Notes: a model not told the origin generated them from the sequence alone. 64,000 nt of DNA from Kingdonia uniflora (GCA_014058105.1 JACGCM010001272.1:434001-498000), one strand, 5' to 3'. Shown: positions 44,160-56,542, numbered from the stretch's first letter. Program-made: numbers and translations.

Positions 44160-45230
44160 TGCCTAAGATTCATCATTTAGGATAAAATCCTCTATCGCAT
44201 TATAGGAGGAGGACCTCTTATTGAATGCATATTTCAGAAATAGGCCCAAATAAAGATAAAGAACTTCACGAAGGGATCTGTGCAGCTCATATATTTAGGA
44301 CGATCATTGGCCCAATGGGCATTCACTCAAGGGTTATACTGGCCAAAGATGCGACAAGACTATGAAGACTTTTTTCGTAGGTGCTACAAATGCCAAATCC
44401 ACGCTTAAGACATCAAAAGCCCAACACTCCACTTGTACATAAGCAATATCCTCTGGCCATTCAAAAGATGGGGAATCAATATCATTGGACCTTTTCCACC
44501 CAGCATCAAGAAATAGCAAATTCATTCTTGTAGCCACAAACTACTTTACCAAATGGGTCGAAGCAGTTCCTCTTTGTTACACTGACAAAAATGAAATCTT
44601 TAAGTTTCTTTGGGAATATATCATAACTAGATTTGGATGCCCACACATACACTCTGATAATGGTAAACAATTCATCAGCAATAAAGTTCTTAGCTTCCTT
44701 CACAAATACAAAATCTAACTTTCTATTTTGGCACCATACTACCCTTAGGGTAACGGACAAGCTGAAGCCATCAACAAAATCATCAAGTCAGGACTACACA
44801 AATGCCTTGATGAGAAGATAGATAAATGGGTTGATGAGTTACTAAGCATCCTATGGGCATATCGAACTACTTTTCGAACATCCACAGGCTGTACTCTATT
44901 TATGATGGCCTTCGACCCTGAAACTGTCGAAGAAAAATATCAGAGGAAGACAATGAGCTAGGTCTCCTCTGCAACCTCAACTGGATTGAAGAAACCTGAG
45001 ATAAAGCCATTACAAACTTATGACGATACCATGATACACTCAAGAAAGCTTACAACAAAAAGGTTCGAAAGCAAAAATTTAGAATTGGCGACCTTGTCCT
45101 TCGACGAATTCAAGATAGTACTCGACCTAAGAATTCTAGAAAATTGTCTGAAAATGGGGAAGGACCATATATTGTCCGTGACAAAACCGATAGTGGGACT
45201 TATTGGCTAATACTGAAGACAAAATACAGC
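44160..45230 (+). pseudogene. Tat-2 integrase
   Basis: YKCQIH in the zinc region near 44390, then WGINIIGPFPP near 44470 with Asn where the first catalytic Asp is expected. ATNYFTKWVEAVPLCYTD follows near 44530, then the SDNG core near 44655, GQAEAIN near 44757 and C-terminal RIGDLVLRRI near 45080 and NGEGPYIVRDK near 45150. The frame changes several times, so it is not functional. Confidence 0.85.
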
Positions 45231-45341
45231 CCAACTAAAAATGTTTTACAGATGACAACTGTAACCGCTTTCGACGATTTCAATGCAACTTCCTTTACTT
45301 TCAAATACATCTTTACAATCATCCTTACTATCTTTACATAG

Positions 45342-45672
45342 TCTTGATCCATACTTGATAAGTATACCTCGAAACTAATGCCATCTTTATTATCCTTACT
45401 TAGTCTCGATCCATACTTGATAAGTATGCATCAAAACTAACACCATCTTTACTATCCTTACTTAGTCTCGATCCATACTTGATAAGTATGCATCAAAACT
45501 AACACCATCTTTACTATCTTTACTTTCTCTCGATCCATATTTGATAAGTATGCATCAGCAATAACATCATCTTTACTATCTTTACTTAGTCTCGATCCAT
45601 ATTTGATAAGTATGCATCAACAATAGCATCATCTTTACTATCTTTACTTATTCTCGATCCATACTTCACTTC
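45342..45672 (+). repeat. Tandem array of about 62 bp units in Tat-2
   Basis: About 5.3 copies of a unit with TCTCGATCCATACTTGATAA and ACCATCTTTACTATC. Each carries ATACTT-GAT-AAGTAT, a small palindrome. Unit starts are near 45342, 45402, 45464, 45527, 45589 and 45651. Confidence 0.92.
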
Positions 45673-45897
45673 ATGAAAAATACAAAAATTAGACATCTGT
45701 AAACGTCTCCATAGATTGTTGCTAAGAAGCGACTCCATTGCCCTTGTTTTATTATGTGTCTGGTCGTTTATTATGTTTTGGCCTAAATGGGTTTTTATTT
45801 TTCCACATTTGAGCTTCCCATGTCAAATTGCACTATTTTCTCCAAGTTAGGGTTCAAAAATATTTAGCTTGAGATCTCATCGAATTTAGTCGAGAAA
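45673..45897. other. Sequence following truncated Tat-2
   Basis: No element or gene recognised. Possibly the upstream region of the small pseudogene at 45898. Confidence 0.3.
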
Positions 45898-46101
45898 ATG
45901 AAGAATTCAAGCGTACTATCTTCTGAGAAGTTGGATCAGGTACTAAATTGGGTTGGTACGAACGTTATATCGGCTTTCATCGCATAGTTGGAGGGTTGTT
46001 TGTGCAACAATCTCAACACCAACGATGTTGATGATGATGAAAAAGAGCAAGCAAAAGATCGCCCTTTTATGTTTTTACAAAGACCAGTAATGCCCCAATG
46101 A
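45898..46101 (+). pseudogene. Small plant gene copy with a single nonsense codon
   Basis: ATG 45898 opens a 67-codon frame: MKNSSVLSSEKLDQVLNWVG, then a TAG at codon 30, then LEGCLCNN, an acidic DVDDDEKEQ and a terminal RPVMPQ before TGA at 46101. Composition and codon use look like a real short single-exon protein, and I have the impression of a small conserved plant family, but I cannot name it. The stop fits TCG or TGG changed to TAG. Surrounding sequence is not transposon-like, so this may be host DNA. Confidence 0.45.
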
Positions 46102-46957
46102 CCAATACTCCCTATTTTAGTTTTATCATCATAACTGGTATTTCTATTCCGCTGATTACTGCAATATATGTTAATGTTCGTTGATACTATTACTACTTCT
46201 TTTAATTTGAAATTGTTTTAGGGTTGCATAATAACTATTTGGAAGATGAGTTTGAAGCGCTCATCAGAAAAAAATTAATTTGGTTGAAGCTTATTTTACT
46301 TCTTTAATTGGTTGTTATTTATGTGTTTTTACAGAATGATTTGAAGAAGGTGAAAGGTATAGAAGTAGTAACCGGATTACCTGGATTTGTTCGAATTAGC
46401 TTCAGTTGATTAGGTTTCTATCTCTTCTCCAGGTTACCATCTAGATCGACACCTAAATCCGTAACTGTTATTGTTGACAGTTCACGATTAGAGAAATTAG
46501 CTACTATTGACTATGTATGTTTAGTGCATTTTTCATTATATGGATCATCTTAATGTTTTCTTAGTAGATGAAATTACATAAATTAATCCAGTCTTTCCAT
46601 GTTGTGGGAGATATTGGTCTTAATATTCCTCTTCATGCTTTAATGTTTAGATATTTCATGACTCCAATTTACATTTTCTTTGTGAAAAGTTATTGATTTT
46701 TGTAAATCCAATTAGCATGAACAAAAGCATACTAGGGCAGCAATAACAACATTATAGTATTCTACTAAGGATGCACACATGATTTCTTTTCTTGTCACTT
46801 AAGAAGATCTCTTAAGACTCTAGTTCTGCTTTTGCTATGGATTTACATATATGTTTTGAGTCTATTGAATTAACTACTTACGTAACTCTGGTATCTCTTT
46901 TGATTAGATTGGTTAAGTTTGTATTTGTAGCTTTTAAACTGGTTAGTAGGTAGCAAG
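46102..46957. other. Unassigned AT-rich sequence
   Basis: A short open stretch after an intron-like acceptor (46326-46333; NDLKKVKGIEVVTGLPGFVR) may be an exon of the gene at 45898 or of another gene. Nothing else supported. Confidence 0.3.
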
Positions 46958-46962
46958 CTTTC

Positions 46963-49727
46963 TGTCATGCCCCATATTTCCAATGATTTAAAACCAAATC
47001 ATTAACAGGAGTTCTAGGGCGTGCAGGTCGGGTAATTCAAAGAATCACCCCCACAAACGACCGAGCCATAGACAAGTTCAGGCTCAGTCATTCACTTATA
47101 ACAATTCATCAGAGTAAAAAGAATAAAATAGTGGAAGCAAACGACATAAATATACATATCAAAGCTAAAATATGATATAATATCTCAAAACTATACAACA
47201 ATAGAGTCTGAATATAACTAAACAATAATATACAACTAAGGACCTACAGTAACAGATAATCTAAACTCTGAGCTCTGCTGTAGTCCACAACAACTACTAG
47301 GCAGCTACTCCACATCTAAAATGTTAAATAACGAGAGTGAGCAAACCACAACTCACTATACCCAACAAGGCTAAAAACTGTACTAATACAACTAATGCTA
47401 ACAAGAATAGAAAACGATGAACATGGTGAAGCATAGTGAAAATATAACATATCTAAGTAGCAAGAAATAAAGTGAATACAATCTTACTAAGTGAAGATTA
47501 ATATAATATGCGAGGAAGTGATATGATGATGCAGATGCTCAATGCTGGAATGATGGATGAAGTTAAACTGATGGACTTAATCATATTATAATTGGTTGAT
47601 CAACCGCTAGCGCAAAAACTCAGAAATTTGAGAGATCGTTATTGGATGCAAGGGGTTCAATTTATTCTAAGCTCGTCCAGGCTAGGATATTACCACTTGA
47701 TCAGAGTGAATAAGATTTTCAACCCGTAGAGCCATCGTCCTCATACTATTCAAATTCTAAGGTATTTAAACCTCTTAGGATAGTGCTGGCACCAGAGGGG
47801 AACTATCTCATACCATCCCATACTCCAGGATGGGTATTCAGGTATGATAGCATCTCAGTCAGAACTCACCATACGATTTCAACCCGAGCTAGGAATCCAT
47901 CTAACCTATCGGGGGTCAGCCGATTTGGAGTGAGTTTATGTATCCGATCTCAACAAGATAAGAAGAAATGATTATATGATCTACAGATCCAAACAGATCC
48001 ACCCGAGATCAAAACGATGTAGCCTCTAACACGGCAAGCACACATAGGATAACCACCTACCTGAGCGAGTGACAAACAATCCTAACATAGACGAATAGTG
48101 ACCCAGTTGCACATCTACACATAGAACAACAGTGACTAACCAGTCACAACATGTAACTAGATGGCCAACAACTTACCAGTCACACGTCAAAACAACATTA
48201 GTCTCTAAGAGACAAAACGGTATTCAAGGAAAAAGCCACGAGAATACAAAACATACACGACTCCCTAAACAATAATAGAGAAATTCAACTCTACATTCCT
48301 TAGGATACCAAGCCCTGATGATAAACAACTCCTAGAACAAGTCAAGAGTAATTACGCCGCTAGTGTTCAAGGACGAAGCCGCGAGAACTAGCATAACAAC
48401 TCCTAACCCATTCTTGAAGTCCAAATATGCATAATTACATAACTACACTAACATATCCAACATAGATAATAACTAACTTCAAAGAGGAATGCAATTTATA
48501 CTATATACTAGGAAAAAACAACATCTATGTCTTTAGTGTCTCTCTAAATCAATATAGGTAATATTAGTAAGGAATTTAGACATGAAGGGACACTCTCCTT
48601 GATATACCAAGTTTGATAATAATGAACCCGACAGAAAATATCCAAACAACACCCCAACGGTAATGCGCTCCACAAATCGACTTCCGGAACCCGAATGAGT
48701 CACTGAAAGGAATAGGAACACCACAACATCAGCCACTACCGAGGACCATAACCCAATCATAAATCCAACAAGGGATTCTTACCCAAAACTGAATTCAAAT
48801 CAGCACTACACCTGAATCAGCAATACTACACCGCTACAATCCTAGCAAAGTCGATTTAGAGTAAGCACAACTCAACCAATCATAACCAGAACCTAATAAT
48901 CAACCTAGCCCAACATAATCCATATCTAATCCATCACATAAGGGCTCTACTAAAACAAAAATTAGATTATCACGAGAGGGACAACAATTAGGTGATGCGA
49001 ACTAATTTCGGAACTCCTGAACACATCAACGATCTCCGTAATCGTCTATCTAAACCCAATCAATAAAGAACTCTTCGGGAATCAAGCACCAATGACTTAT
49101 AGTAATAATTACTCTTAAAATCTTCTCTAATCAATTACCAAGCAAACAAGAGGGTTTTACTGAACTGAAAATCAAATTATAAAGTAGAAAAGTAGCAGTG
49201 AATTACTTACATTAAATGGGCAGCTGCGATTGGAAAGGGATGATGATAAGTTAGCGATTGAAGAAGGTTAAAGCTGCCTCTCTTTACACTTTAGAACAAC
49301 AACAATAAAGGGGGTAGCAACTGAACCACAACTGCAACAATGGCGGCAATAACTGATCGGAGAACAATCGCCTCTACTTCCTCTCTTCTTCCTCAAATAG
49401 CAGCCTCTCTTCAACCCTTACTCTATACTCTCCAATCTCCCAAAGACTCTTCCCCAACTCTATGTTAAAATTCTACAAATCAAATCCCTAAAATAGATGT
49501 GTGTGATGATCCAATGGAATGGTACTACGATAGCTACAATGAATCTTACCCCATACGGGTAAAACGGTACTCTAATGTTCACATTCACAATGAGCCTATA
49601 TACCATACTAAGAGTCCTGATATAAAATGATGGAATACAATACATGATGTCAAGGAAAAATATGGATGCATAATTTATTTATTTAAATAAAGAAGAGAAA
49701 AAAAAAAAAAAATTCCAGGACATTACA
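46963..49727. mobile_element. 2.77 kb TG...CA unit with TSD, probable solo LTR
   Basis: Starts TGTCATGCCCC and ends GGACATTACA, flanked by the 5 bp direct repeat CTTTC (46958-46962 and 49728-49732). No coding capacity, primer-binding site or internal repeat pair is seen. This is the signature of a solo LTR left by unequal recombination, or of a large non-coding LTR derivative. Read on the minus strand it starts TGTAATGTCCTGG with a T-run. LTRs this long occur in some gypsy lineages. Strand is undecided. Confidence 0.75.
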
Positions 49728-49786
49728 CTTTCAAGCTACTTTTGGTATGACTCTTGTCTTTACCTTTAGATTTTTGTGTGACGATA

Positions 49787-49992
49787 TGTTAAATATAAAA
49801 TATATGTTGAATATAGAATATACCTAATATAAGATATATACTAAATATATAAATATTTAAATATAGGATATTTTTACTTAGCGCCCAAGTAATTGTAACT
49901 ATATAAGGAGAAGGTCTTCTTCCATTGTAATGATCGAATAATAAAAAAGTTAGTCATTCTCGAATATTTTTTTCTTTGTATTTGTTTCTACA
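49787..49992 (+). repeat. 5' LTR of Copia-2 (206 bp)
   Basis: Starts TGTTAAATATAAAATATA, then repeats the same 18 bp as TGTTGAATATAGAATATA. The 3' LTR has only one copy. Otherwise it differs from the 3' LTR at roughly 14 of 188 positions by eye. CTATATAAGG near 49899 is a TATA box. Confidence 0.92.
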
Positions 49993-50004
49993 TGGTATCA
50001 GAGC
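49993..50004 (+). other. Primer-binding site of Copia-2
   Basis: TGGTATCAGAGC, perfect for the 3' end of initiator tRNA-Met. Confidence 0.9.
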
Positions 50005-50130
50005 AGGTTTGATAATTGAACCTAGTTCTTTCAAATTGAATTCCACTGTGAATTGCTGTCACGAAGCTTAATTCAGTAGCAGTTCGAAGTTACTGTAGCA
50101 GATACCAGAAAATTACTGTAGCAGTTTGAC

Positions 50131-53100
50131 CAAATGGGCTCCAATGATGATACAACAATGGTATCATCAAACTAAAACCCTAATCCTTCAATTAATGTTG
50201 CCTTGTCAGGTATGAAAACTAAAGATAGTATTTTAGTTGTAAATTCTTTAAATAGTATTTGGTTAATTGATATTGGTACATCAGATCACATGGTAAACGA
50301 CTCTAGCATATTATCAACCATTACACCTTAAACCCAAACTTTTATATACACAGCAAATGGTGGTTCCTCTCCTGTAATTGGAGAAGGTTCTACTGACATA
50401 TATGAATCCTTGATATTAAAATCTGTCCTTATTATTCCTGCTCTAGAGTACAATATCTTGTCTGTCAGTAGGATCACTGTTGCACTTATATATACCGTGA
50501 TGTTTTGGCCTCAATTCTATATTTTCCAGGACATAGTGACTCGACAGGTTCTTGGTTGTGTTGTTAAAAAAGGTAATCTCTACTATTTGGACCTGAATAA
50601 TAGTGGAGAGCAGAGAATTCATCAGGTGAATAAAGTCAGAGGAATTAAAGAAGCAAAAGCTAATGTGTGGTTATGGCATCGGCGACTAGGTCATCTCTCC
50701 TTTGGGTATCTTCAGAAATTAAATTTGTCGTTATTTTTGAATTGTAGTATTTCAGAGTTTAAGTGTGATATTTGTGAACTCGCTAAGAGTCATCGTATTA
50801 CATACTCTCCAAGTTTTAATAAAAGTTCAGAACCTTTTAGTATTATTCACTCTGATGTATGGGGTCCTGCACGTATTCCTTCATTGTCTGGAGCTTGTTA
50901 TTTTGTGACTTTTATTGATGAGTCTACTCGTATGATGTGGGTATCCCTAATTACATAAAATTGAAGTCTTTGAAGTATTTTAAAAAAATTATCAGATGGT
51001 TTTGACCCAATTCCAAAGGAGGATACAAGTGTATCAATCTGATAATGGAGGAGAATTTACTAGTAATGACATGTCGAAGTTCTTGACAAATAACGGCATT
51101 CGACATCAAACCTCTAATGTTTATTCCCCACAACAAAATGGGTTAGTTGAATGAATGAATAGACAACTGTTAGAAGTGGTTCATGCATCTCTTTTTGGAA
51201 TTAATATGCAATTAAATTATTGGGGAAAAGCGTTAAAATCTGCTGCCTACTTGATAAACCACACACCATCTAGCATCATTAAATTTCAGACCCCCTTCCA
51301 AAAACTTCATGATCTTATCACCATCCCTGCAATGCCAAACCTAGAACCACATGTTTTTGGATGTGTTGTCTTTGTTCATATACCTCAACATCAGCGAGGA
51401 TAATTGGATCATTGTGCTCGAAAGTGTATGTTTCTGGGATATGCTAATTTTAAAAAGGGTTATCGTTGTTATAATCCTGTGGAGGGGAAGGTGTATAGCT
51501 CTTTGGATGTTTCGTTTCAAGAATTGGAGGAGTATTTTGTGTGATCTTTTCTTCAGGGGGAGAAACATAATGATGGTGAGGGAAAGTTCTCTATTATTGG
51601 GGATATGTTTCAGGAACTAGAGGATTTGATAAGTAATTTGAACAAGCGTAGTAACCTAACTGATGATGGAAAGGAAAGTGAAGTAGAGCAGATGACAGGA
51701 GGAGTTTAGGGTATTGAAGATGAACTTCATATGAATTGAAAGGATCAGACGATAGGGGAAGATCAAGCTGAAGTAGTAGAAGTTGCCCGTAACTCCAACA
51801 TTCTAACACTATCTACCGAAGTACTGCCGCAGAATGTCAAACCTCAGGTATTACTTAATCCTAACACTGTAAATTATATTCAACCTAGGCATTCAGAAAG
51901 GCCTATTAATAGTATTCCAAAATCTACTTATGAACCAGATATCAATTCTAAAGCAAAATACCCAATTTCTTATTATGTGTCCACCCATAGGTTGGCTAAG
52001 TCGTTTACATGTACTATAAATCAATTATCCTCTGTATCAATTTATAGTAATTTACAGGAAGCACTATCAGATCCACGATGGAAGAAAACCACGAATGAAG
52101 AGATGAATGCATTACAGAAGAAATCTACTTGGGAACTTGTTGATAAGCCCCATAGATATCGTATTGTTAGGTGTCGTTGGATCTTTATTCTAAAGATGAA
52201 TTCAGATGAAAGTATTTATAGGTATAAAGTAAACCTTCGCCCTAGTGGCAAAGATAAACACTATTTGTATACTCATTTCTCTTACAGCCAATCAAGGTTG
52301 GCCATTACAACAGTTTGACGTGAAGAATGCATTTCTCAATGGAGACTTAGAAGAAGTATACATGGAGTTACCACCTGGAGTCACGAATTCTGAAAGAGGA
52401 AAAGTATGCAAATTAAAGAAGGTATTGTACGGGTTAAAGCAGTCACCACGAGCTTGGTTTGGACAGTTTTCGAAAAGTATAAAGGCATTTGGATATAGAA
52501 AAAGTAATTCTGATCATACCTTGTTTATAAAAGGGAAGTCAGGAAAGATTACCGCTCTTATTGTTTATGTTGATGATATGGTTATTACTGGAAATGACTC
52601 AATAGAAATTGAGGCACTGAAGAACTATTTGTCACGGTAATTTAAGATGAAGGATTTGGGACAGTTAAAATACTTCTTAGGCATTGAAGTTGCAAGATCA
52701 AGTCAAGGTATTCTCATGTCTCAACGAAAGTATATATTAGACCTTCTTGCAGAAACTGGGATGCTTGATTGCAAACCGGTAGATACACCGATTGAAACGA
52801 ATAATTACTTGGGAATGTTTTCTGACCAAGTTCCATGTGACAAAGGAAGGTACCAACGCTTAGTGGGAAGACTAATTTATCTCTCCCATACTCAATCGGA
52901 TATTTTATATGCCATTAGTGTCGTAAGTCAATTCATGCATATTCCAAGTGAAGAACATATGAAGGCGGTTTTTCGAATACTAAGGTACTTGAAGAAATCT
53001 TCGGGAAAAGATCTCTTATTCCGGAAAGGTAGTAATATGGAAGTAATGAGATACACCGATGCAGTTTGGGCAGGAGATATGGCGAGCAGGAGGTCAACCT

Positions 53101-53519
53101 CAGGTAATTGTACATTTGTATGTGGGAATTTGGTAACATTTAGAGCTAAGAAGCAAAAGGATGTTGCTAGATCAAGTGCAAAATCTGAGTTTCGGGGTAT
53201 GGCTCATGGAGTCTGTGAACTCCTATGGATACGAAATATTGAAAGATCTTGGATTTAAACTCATGAAAGTAATGGATCTACACTATGACAATAAAATAGG
53301 GATTATGATTGTACACAATCCAATTTAACATGACCGTATGAAATATGTTGAAGTGGATCAGTTTTTTATCAGAGAAAATATTGACAAAGGGTATATATCT
53401 TTTCTATTCGTAAAGTTGGAAGATCAACTTGTAGATATTCTTACGAAAGGAGTTTGTGGACGAATATTTAACGACATGATTGACAAGCTGGGCATAATTG
53501 ACATCTATGCTCCATCTTG
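50131..53519 (+). pseudogene. Copia-2 pol: protease, integrase, RT, RNase H
   Basis: Starts with a short MGSNDDTT and reaches the protease within 130 bp (WLIDIGTSDHM near 50260, Ile replacing Ser in DSG), so gag has been lost. Integrase: WHRRLGHLS near 50680, CDICELAKSH near 50770, HSDVWGP near 50850, then stops and a frame change, PQQNGLVE near 51130. RT: WKKTTNEEMNALQKKSTWEL near 52080, then a small deletion or frameshift near 52240. It continues with FDVKNAFLNGDLEEVYMELP, YGLKQSPRAW and YVDD at 52566-52577. RNase H: RYTDAVWAGD near 53050 and VARSSAKSEFRGMA near 53165. The last 260 bp are frame-shifted. Confidence 0.9.
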
Positions 53520-53527
53520 AGGGGGAG

Positions 53528-53715
53528 TGTTGAATATAGAATATACCTAATATAAGATATATACTAAATTTAGAAATCTCTAAATATAGGATATTCTTAC
53601 TTAACGCCCAAGTAATTGTAACTATATAAGGAGAAGGTCTTCTTCCATTGTAATGATCGAATAATAAAAAAGTTAGTCCTTCTCGAATCTCTTATTCTTT
53701 ATATTAGTTTCTACA
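53528..53715 (+). repeat. 3' LTR of Copia-2 (188 bp)
   Basis: Starts TGTTGAATATAG, ends TTTCTACA, followed by the TSD CGATA. Confidence 0.92.
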
Positions 53716-53720
53716 CGATA

Positions 53721-55869
53721 AATATTTTCCTATTAATTGTAACTCACTATAACTAACTAATACATGTATCCCTTGTTAAGATATTGTGAGTGGCTTTAGT
53801 TTCTGTCTACTTATCGCTTTTATGCGCATTAACCATGGTATCATTATCATGCTTATACCCCCTGCACCTTATGAACTATTATAGCGCTCGATATTTTTTA
53901 TGCTCATTTAGATTTTTAAATTCTTTACTTGGCGCCCCAACTTGTTCAACACAATTTTTTAAGAGTGAGAGTTCCTAATTCTAAATCCCCAATTAGGGAA
54001 CTCTGGATTAGGATCTTTCTCTATATATGAGGTACATTATAATGTTTAAAATACTAGTATTCCTTCTACTATATTTAATTAAATGAAATCATGACCTAAT
54101 CTTATATGCAAAACATATGTCAGACTTAATAAAATTGTAAGTAAGGCCTCAATAAGACTTGATGAAGCAAGGGTCCTGAATGAACAATATATGGTTAAGA
54201 TTTGGCTTAGTTGTTAGCCCCTTTGTTTGTTTAGGTTCACACATTTCTTAGTTGTTTCTTATACGACACTTGTGTTCTTTTTCTTTCTTTTTTTCGTTGT
54301 TTGTTTACTTCTAGTTTAAATTTCTTATCATATTTATGTGCTTTTTTAGTATCTCAAGTTCTGATTCCATACCAGGTATTGTAGAGCTCCTAGATGACAT
54401 GTTGTATGACTTGAACACAAATAACTTTTAAACTAAGTTTTAGTTTAATTGAACCTAACTTCTATGAATTACATCTACTACAACTTTGATTTACATTTTT
54501 TTTTCTTAATGCATTTTCATTGTCATTTTTTTGTTTTATAGACTTGTGTTGGTTAACCGAGAATCTTTGATGTTACTTAAGTGTATTCTCTAGAGTATTA
54601 TTTGAATTTTATCAGCATTACTGACTGTGGCCTTGAAAGACTTACTTGGATGCCCTTGCAAATCTTGGGATTGCATATCTTAGAAGGTATGAATTTGAAC
54701 TCTTTATGTGTAGTTAATTATTTTGGCTTAAAATTGACAAATTGATTTATGATAACAAATCCGTTGTTTGCTCTATGAAATTTCAAAGTGCAACATCTGT
54801 AAGTTTCCTTGACATGGTAGTCATGCTTGCGTGTGGTTTTAGGGGGGAAAACTAGACTCTTATGGTAATAATATTTGCTCATTACTAACTTTTTCTTATT
54901 TACTACAAATTTTGTTCCTTTCAGTTATTGCTTGATCTCTTTTTATATGTTAGTAAAATTAGAATTTATCATCATTAGAAAGTTAAGTATTAGGCTTATG
55001 CTAGCTCCTAAACCCGAGGATATTAAAGTGAATATTCGTTTTTTGTCTTTGAATTCATTCTTATAGTAACCTTTTAATACCCTTGAGTATGAGAAAAATT
55101 AATTTGAGGTATTCATGCGTAATATTTAACTTATAAATTTCTATTTTTTTCCATTATTAATTATATTGTTGTGGGAAATCAATGGGTTTCTTCCATTATT
55201 ACTGCAGTAGAGATTGTTGGACTCAATACTCATGGAACGACCTTGTATACTTTTCTGACTTCCCTTCATTTTCTTCAGAAGTGTTAGAGGACTTGGACCA
55301 GATTTTGAAGGAGCATTGTATTTTGAAACAGAGATGATACATAGGCTTATTATTGACAAGGTGCTAAAAAATGGTAGGTATTTGTTTTCACTAATTAAGA
55401 GTAAATACATGTACTGTTAATTAAGAATATATCATTTGGCTCAAATCTTTTCATATTTAGTGTTCTATGTAATAATTAGAACTGGAATTTTTTGTTCGTT
55501 GTGCAGATATTCATGAACTCACCGTCAGAGGTAAAAATTAGATGTTTTAAGAGGTAAAAGCATCATTTTCCCCCTCATGATAATTTGGTTTGGTTGGCAA
55601 TGTAGTTGAGCTTTATTCTTTCTAATACTCGTACAATATTTGGACATTGGTAAATTTGAAAGATTTTATTTATACTTATGAAATTTTCTTTTTCTTTCTC
55701 GGATATTTTGTTATAGATTTAGGCAAAATGATTTTATATTTAGTGTCCTATTTAATAGTTTGAACTGGGATTTTTTGTTCGTTGTACAAATATTCATGAA
55801 CTCATCATCAAAGATAAAAAATATATGTTTTATGAGGTAAAAGTATCATTTTCCCCCTCATGATAAAAT
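53721..55869. other. AT-rich sequence with an internal duplication
   Basis: No gene supported. Segments 55447-55583 and 55738-55869 are diverged direct copies sharing TTTTTTGTTCGTTGT, ATTCATGAACTCA and ATCATTTTCCCCCTCATGAT. Short ORFs at 53790, 54875 and 55141 (minus) are not convincing. Confidence 0.5.
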
Positions 55870-56359
55870 TGTAGTGGCGGATTTTCTGAGAGGAAGATCT
55901 TTGTTAATACTTATTCGTAAAGAGACTACAATAAACTAGATAGACAAAACTTTACGTGGAAAACTCAGTAAAAGCTGAGAAAAACCACAACCTCGAGGAG
56001 GGTTTTGATATAAAATCCAGTAAGTTGCTAGTTATTGCAGAGTTTTGAATGATAGTGGGGTTATGAAGTTATAATTGGTAACGTGTAGGGATTTTTCTGT
56101 GCTGAATCATCTATTTTTTGCTTGTATTTATAGTAGATACAGGTTGTTTTACAAAAAAGAAACAGTCTTCTATTCTAGTGGAGTGGGTAAACTTCACGGA
56201 TCTCTAACAGTTCTTTCTTGACCAGGCTTCAACAACTATTTTTGGTAGGTCGAGGACTTATAGTATCTTCTAGAATGCTAAACTATCTTCGACTATGATT
56301 TGTCTTCGACTACACTTTGTTGGCTTACTCTTATTGAATATGGGGAATATACTACTACA
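55870..56359 (-). repeat. 3' LTR of Tat-3 (490 bp)
   Basis: On the minus strand it starts TGTAGTAG and ends CCACTACA. TATAAATA is at 56132-56125. It is homologous to the Tat-2 LTR along its length, including GGTCAAGAAAGAACTGTTAG and CTCGAGGTTGTGGTTTTTCTC. GAGAATGGGGAGA just before it is the polypurine tract. Confidence 0.85.
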
Positions 56360-56542
56360 ATCTCCCCATTCTCGACAGTAGCACTGGTGGTTGTGTCGAG
56401 AAGACTGGGGAATCTTAATAGGTTGCCAAATGAAAAGATGAATCGTCTGTGTCATTTCCTAGGTCAAAAGAACTGTATCTGGTTAAGTTATTCCCGAGGT
56501 GCAATAAATGCGGTACATTGAATCTGATAGAAGGATAATGGG

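Larger units (their letters stand above)
39896..45672 (+). mobile_element. Tat-2: Ty3/gypsy Tat-type retrotransposon, 3'-truncated
   Basis: 5' LTR, primer-binding site, gag, protease, partial RT, RNase H, a second RNase H (aRNH) and integrase, then an array of about 62 bp repeats. The second RNase H between RT-RH and integrase is diagnostic for the Tat lineage. The element stops right after the repeats: the antisense ORFs and 3' LTR seen in Tat-1 and Tat-3 are missing. Confidence 0.88.
49787..53715 (+). mobile_element. Copia-2: short-LTR Ty1/copia retrotransposon, gag-deleted
   Basis: LTRs 49787-49992 and 53528-53715, primer-binding site TGGTATCAGAGC at 49993-50004 and polypurine tract GAGGGGGAG at 53519-53527. 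TSD CGATA is at 49782-49786 and 53716-53720. The domain order protease, integrase, RT, RNase H identifies copia. Gag is absent. Confidence 0.94.

Noticed and set aside
45342..45672. CRISPR-like or centromeric satellite array
   Set aside because: Only about five contiguous units, and the same unit occurs at the same place in Tat-3, so it is part of the retrotransposon.
49805..49992. Copia-2 5' LTR starting at the inner TGTTGAATATAG
   Set aside because: Only the outer start leaves the CGATA duplication on both sides, so the extra 18 bp belongs to the LTR.
39896..56359. LTRs at 39896-40358 and 55870-56359 as the two ends of one very large element
   Set aside because: They are in opposite orientation, and each has its own integrase on its own strand, so they belong to two separate insertions.
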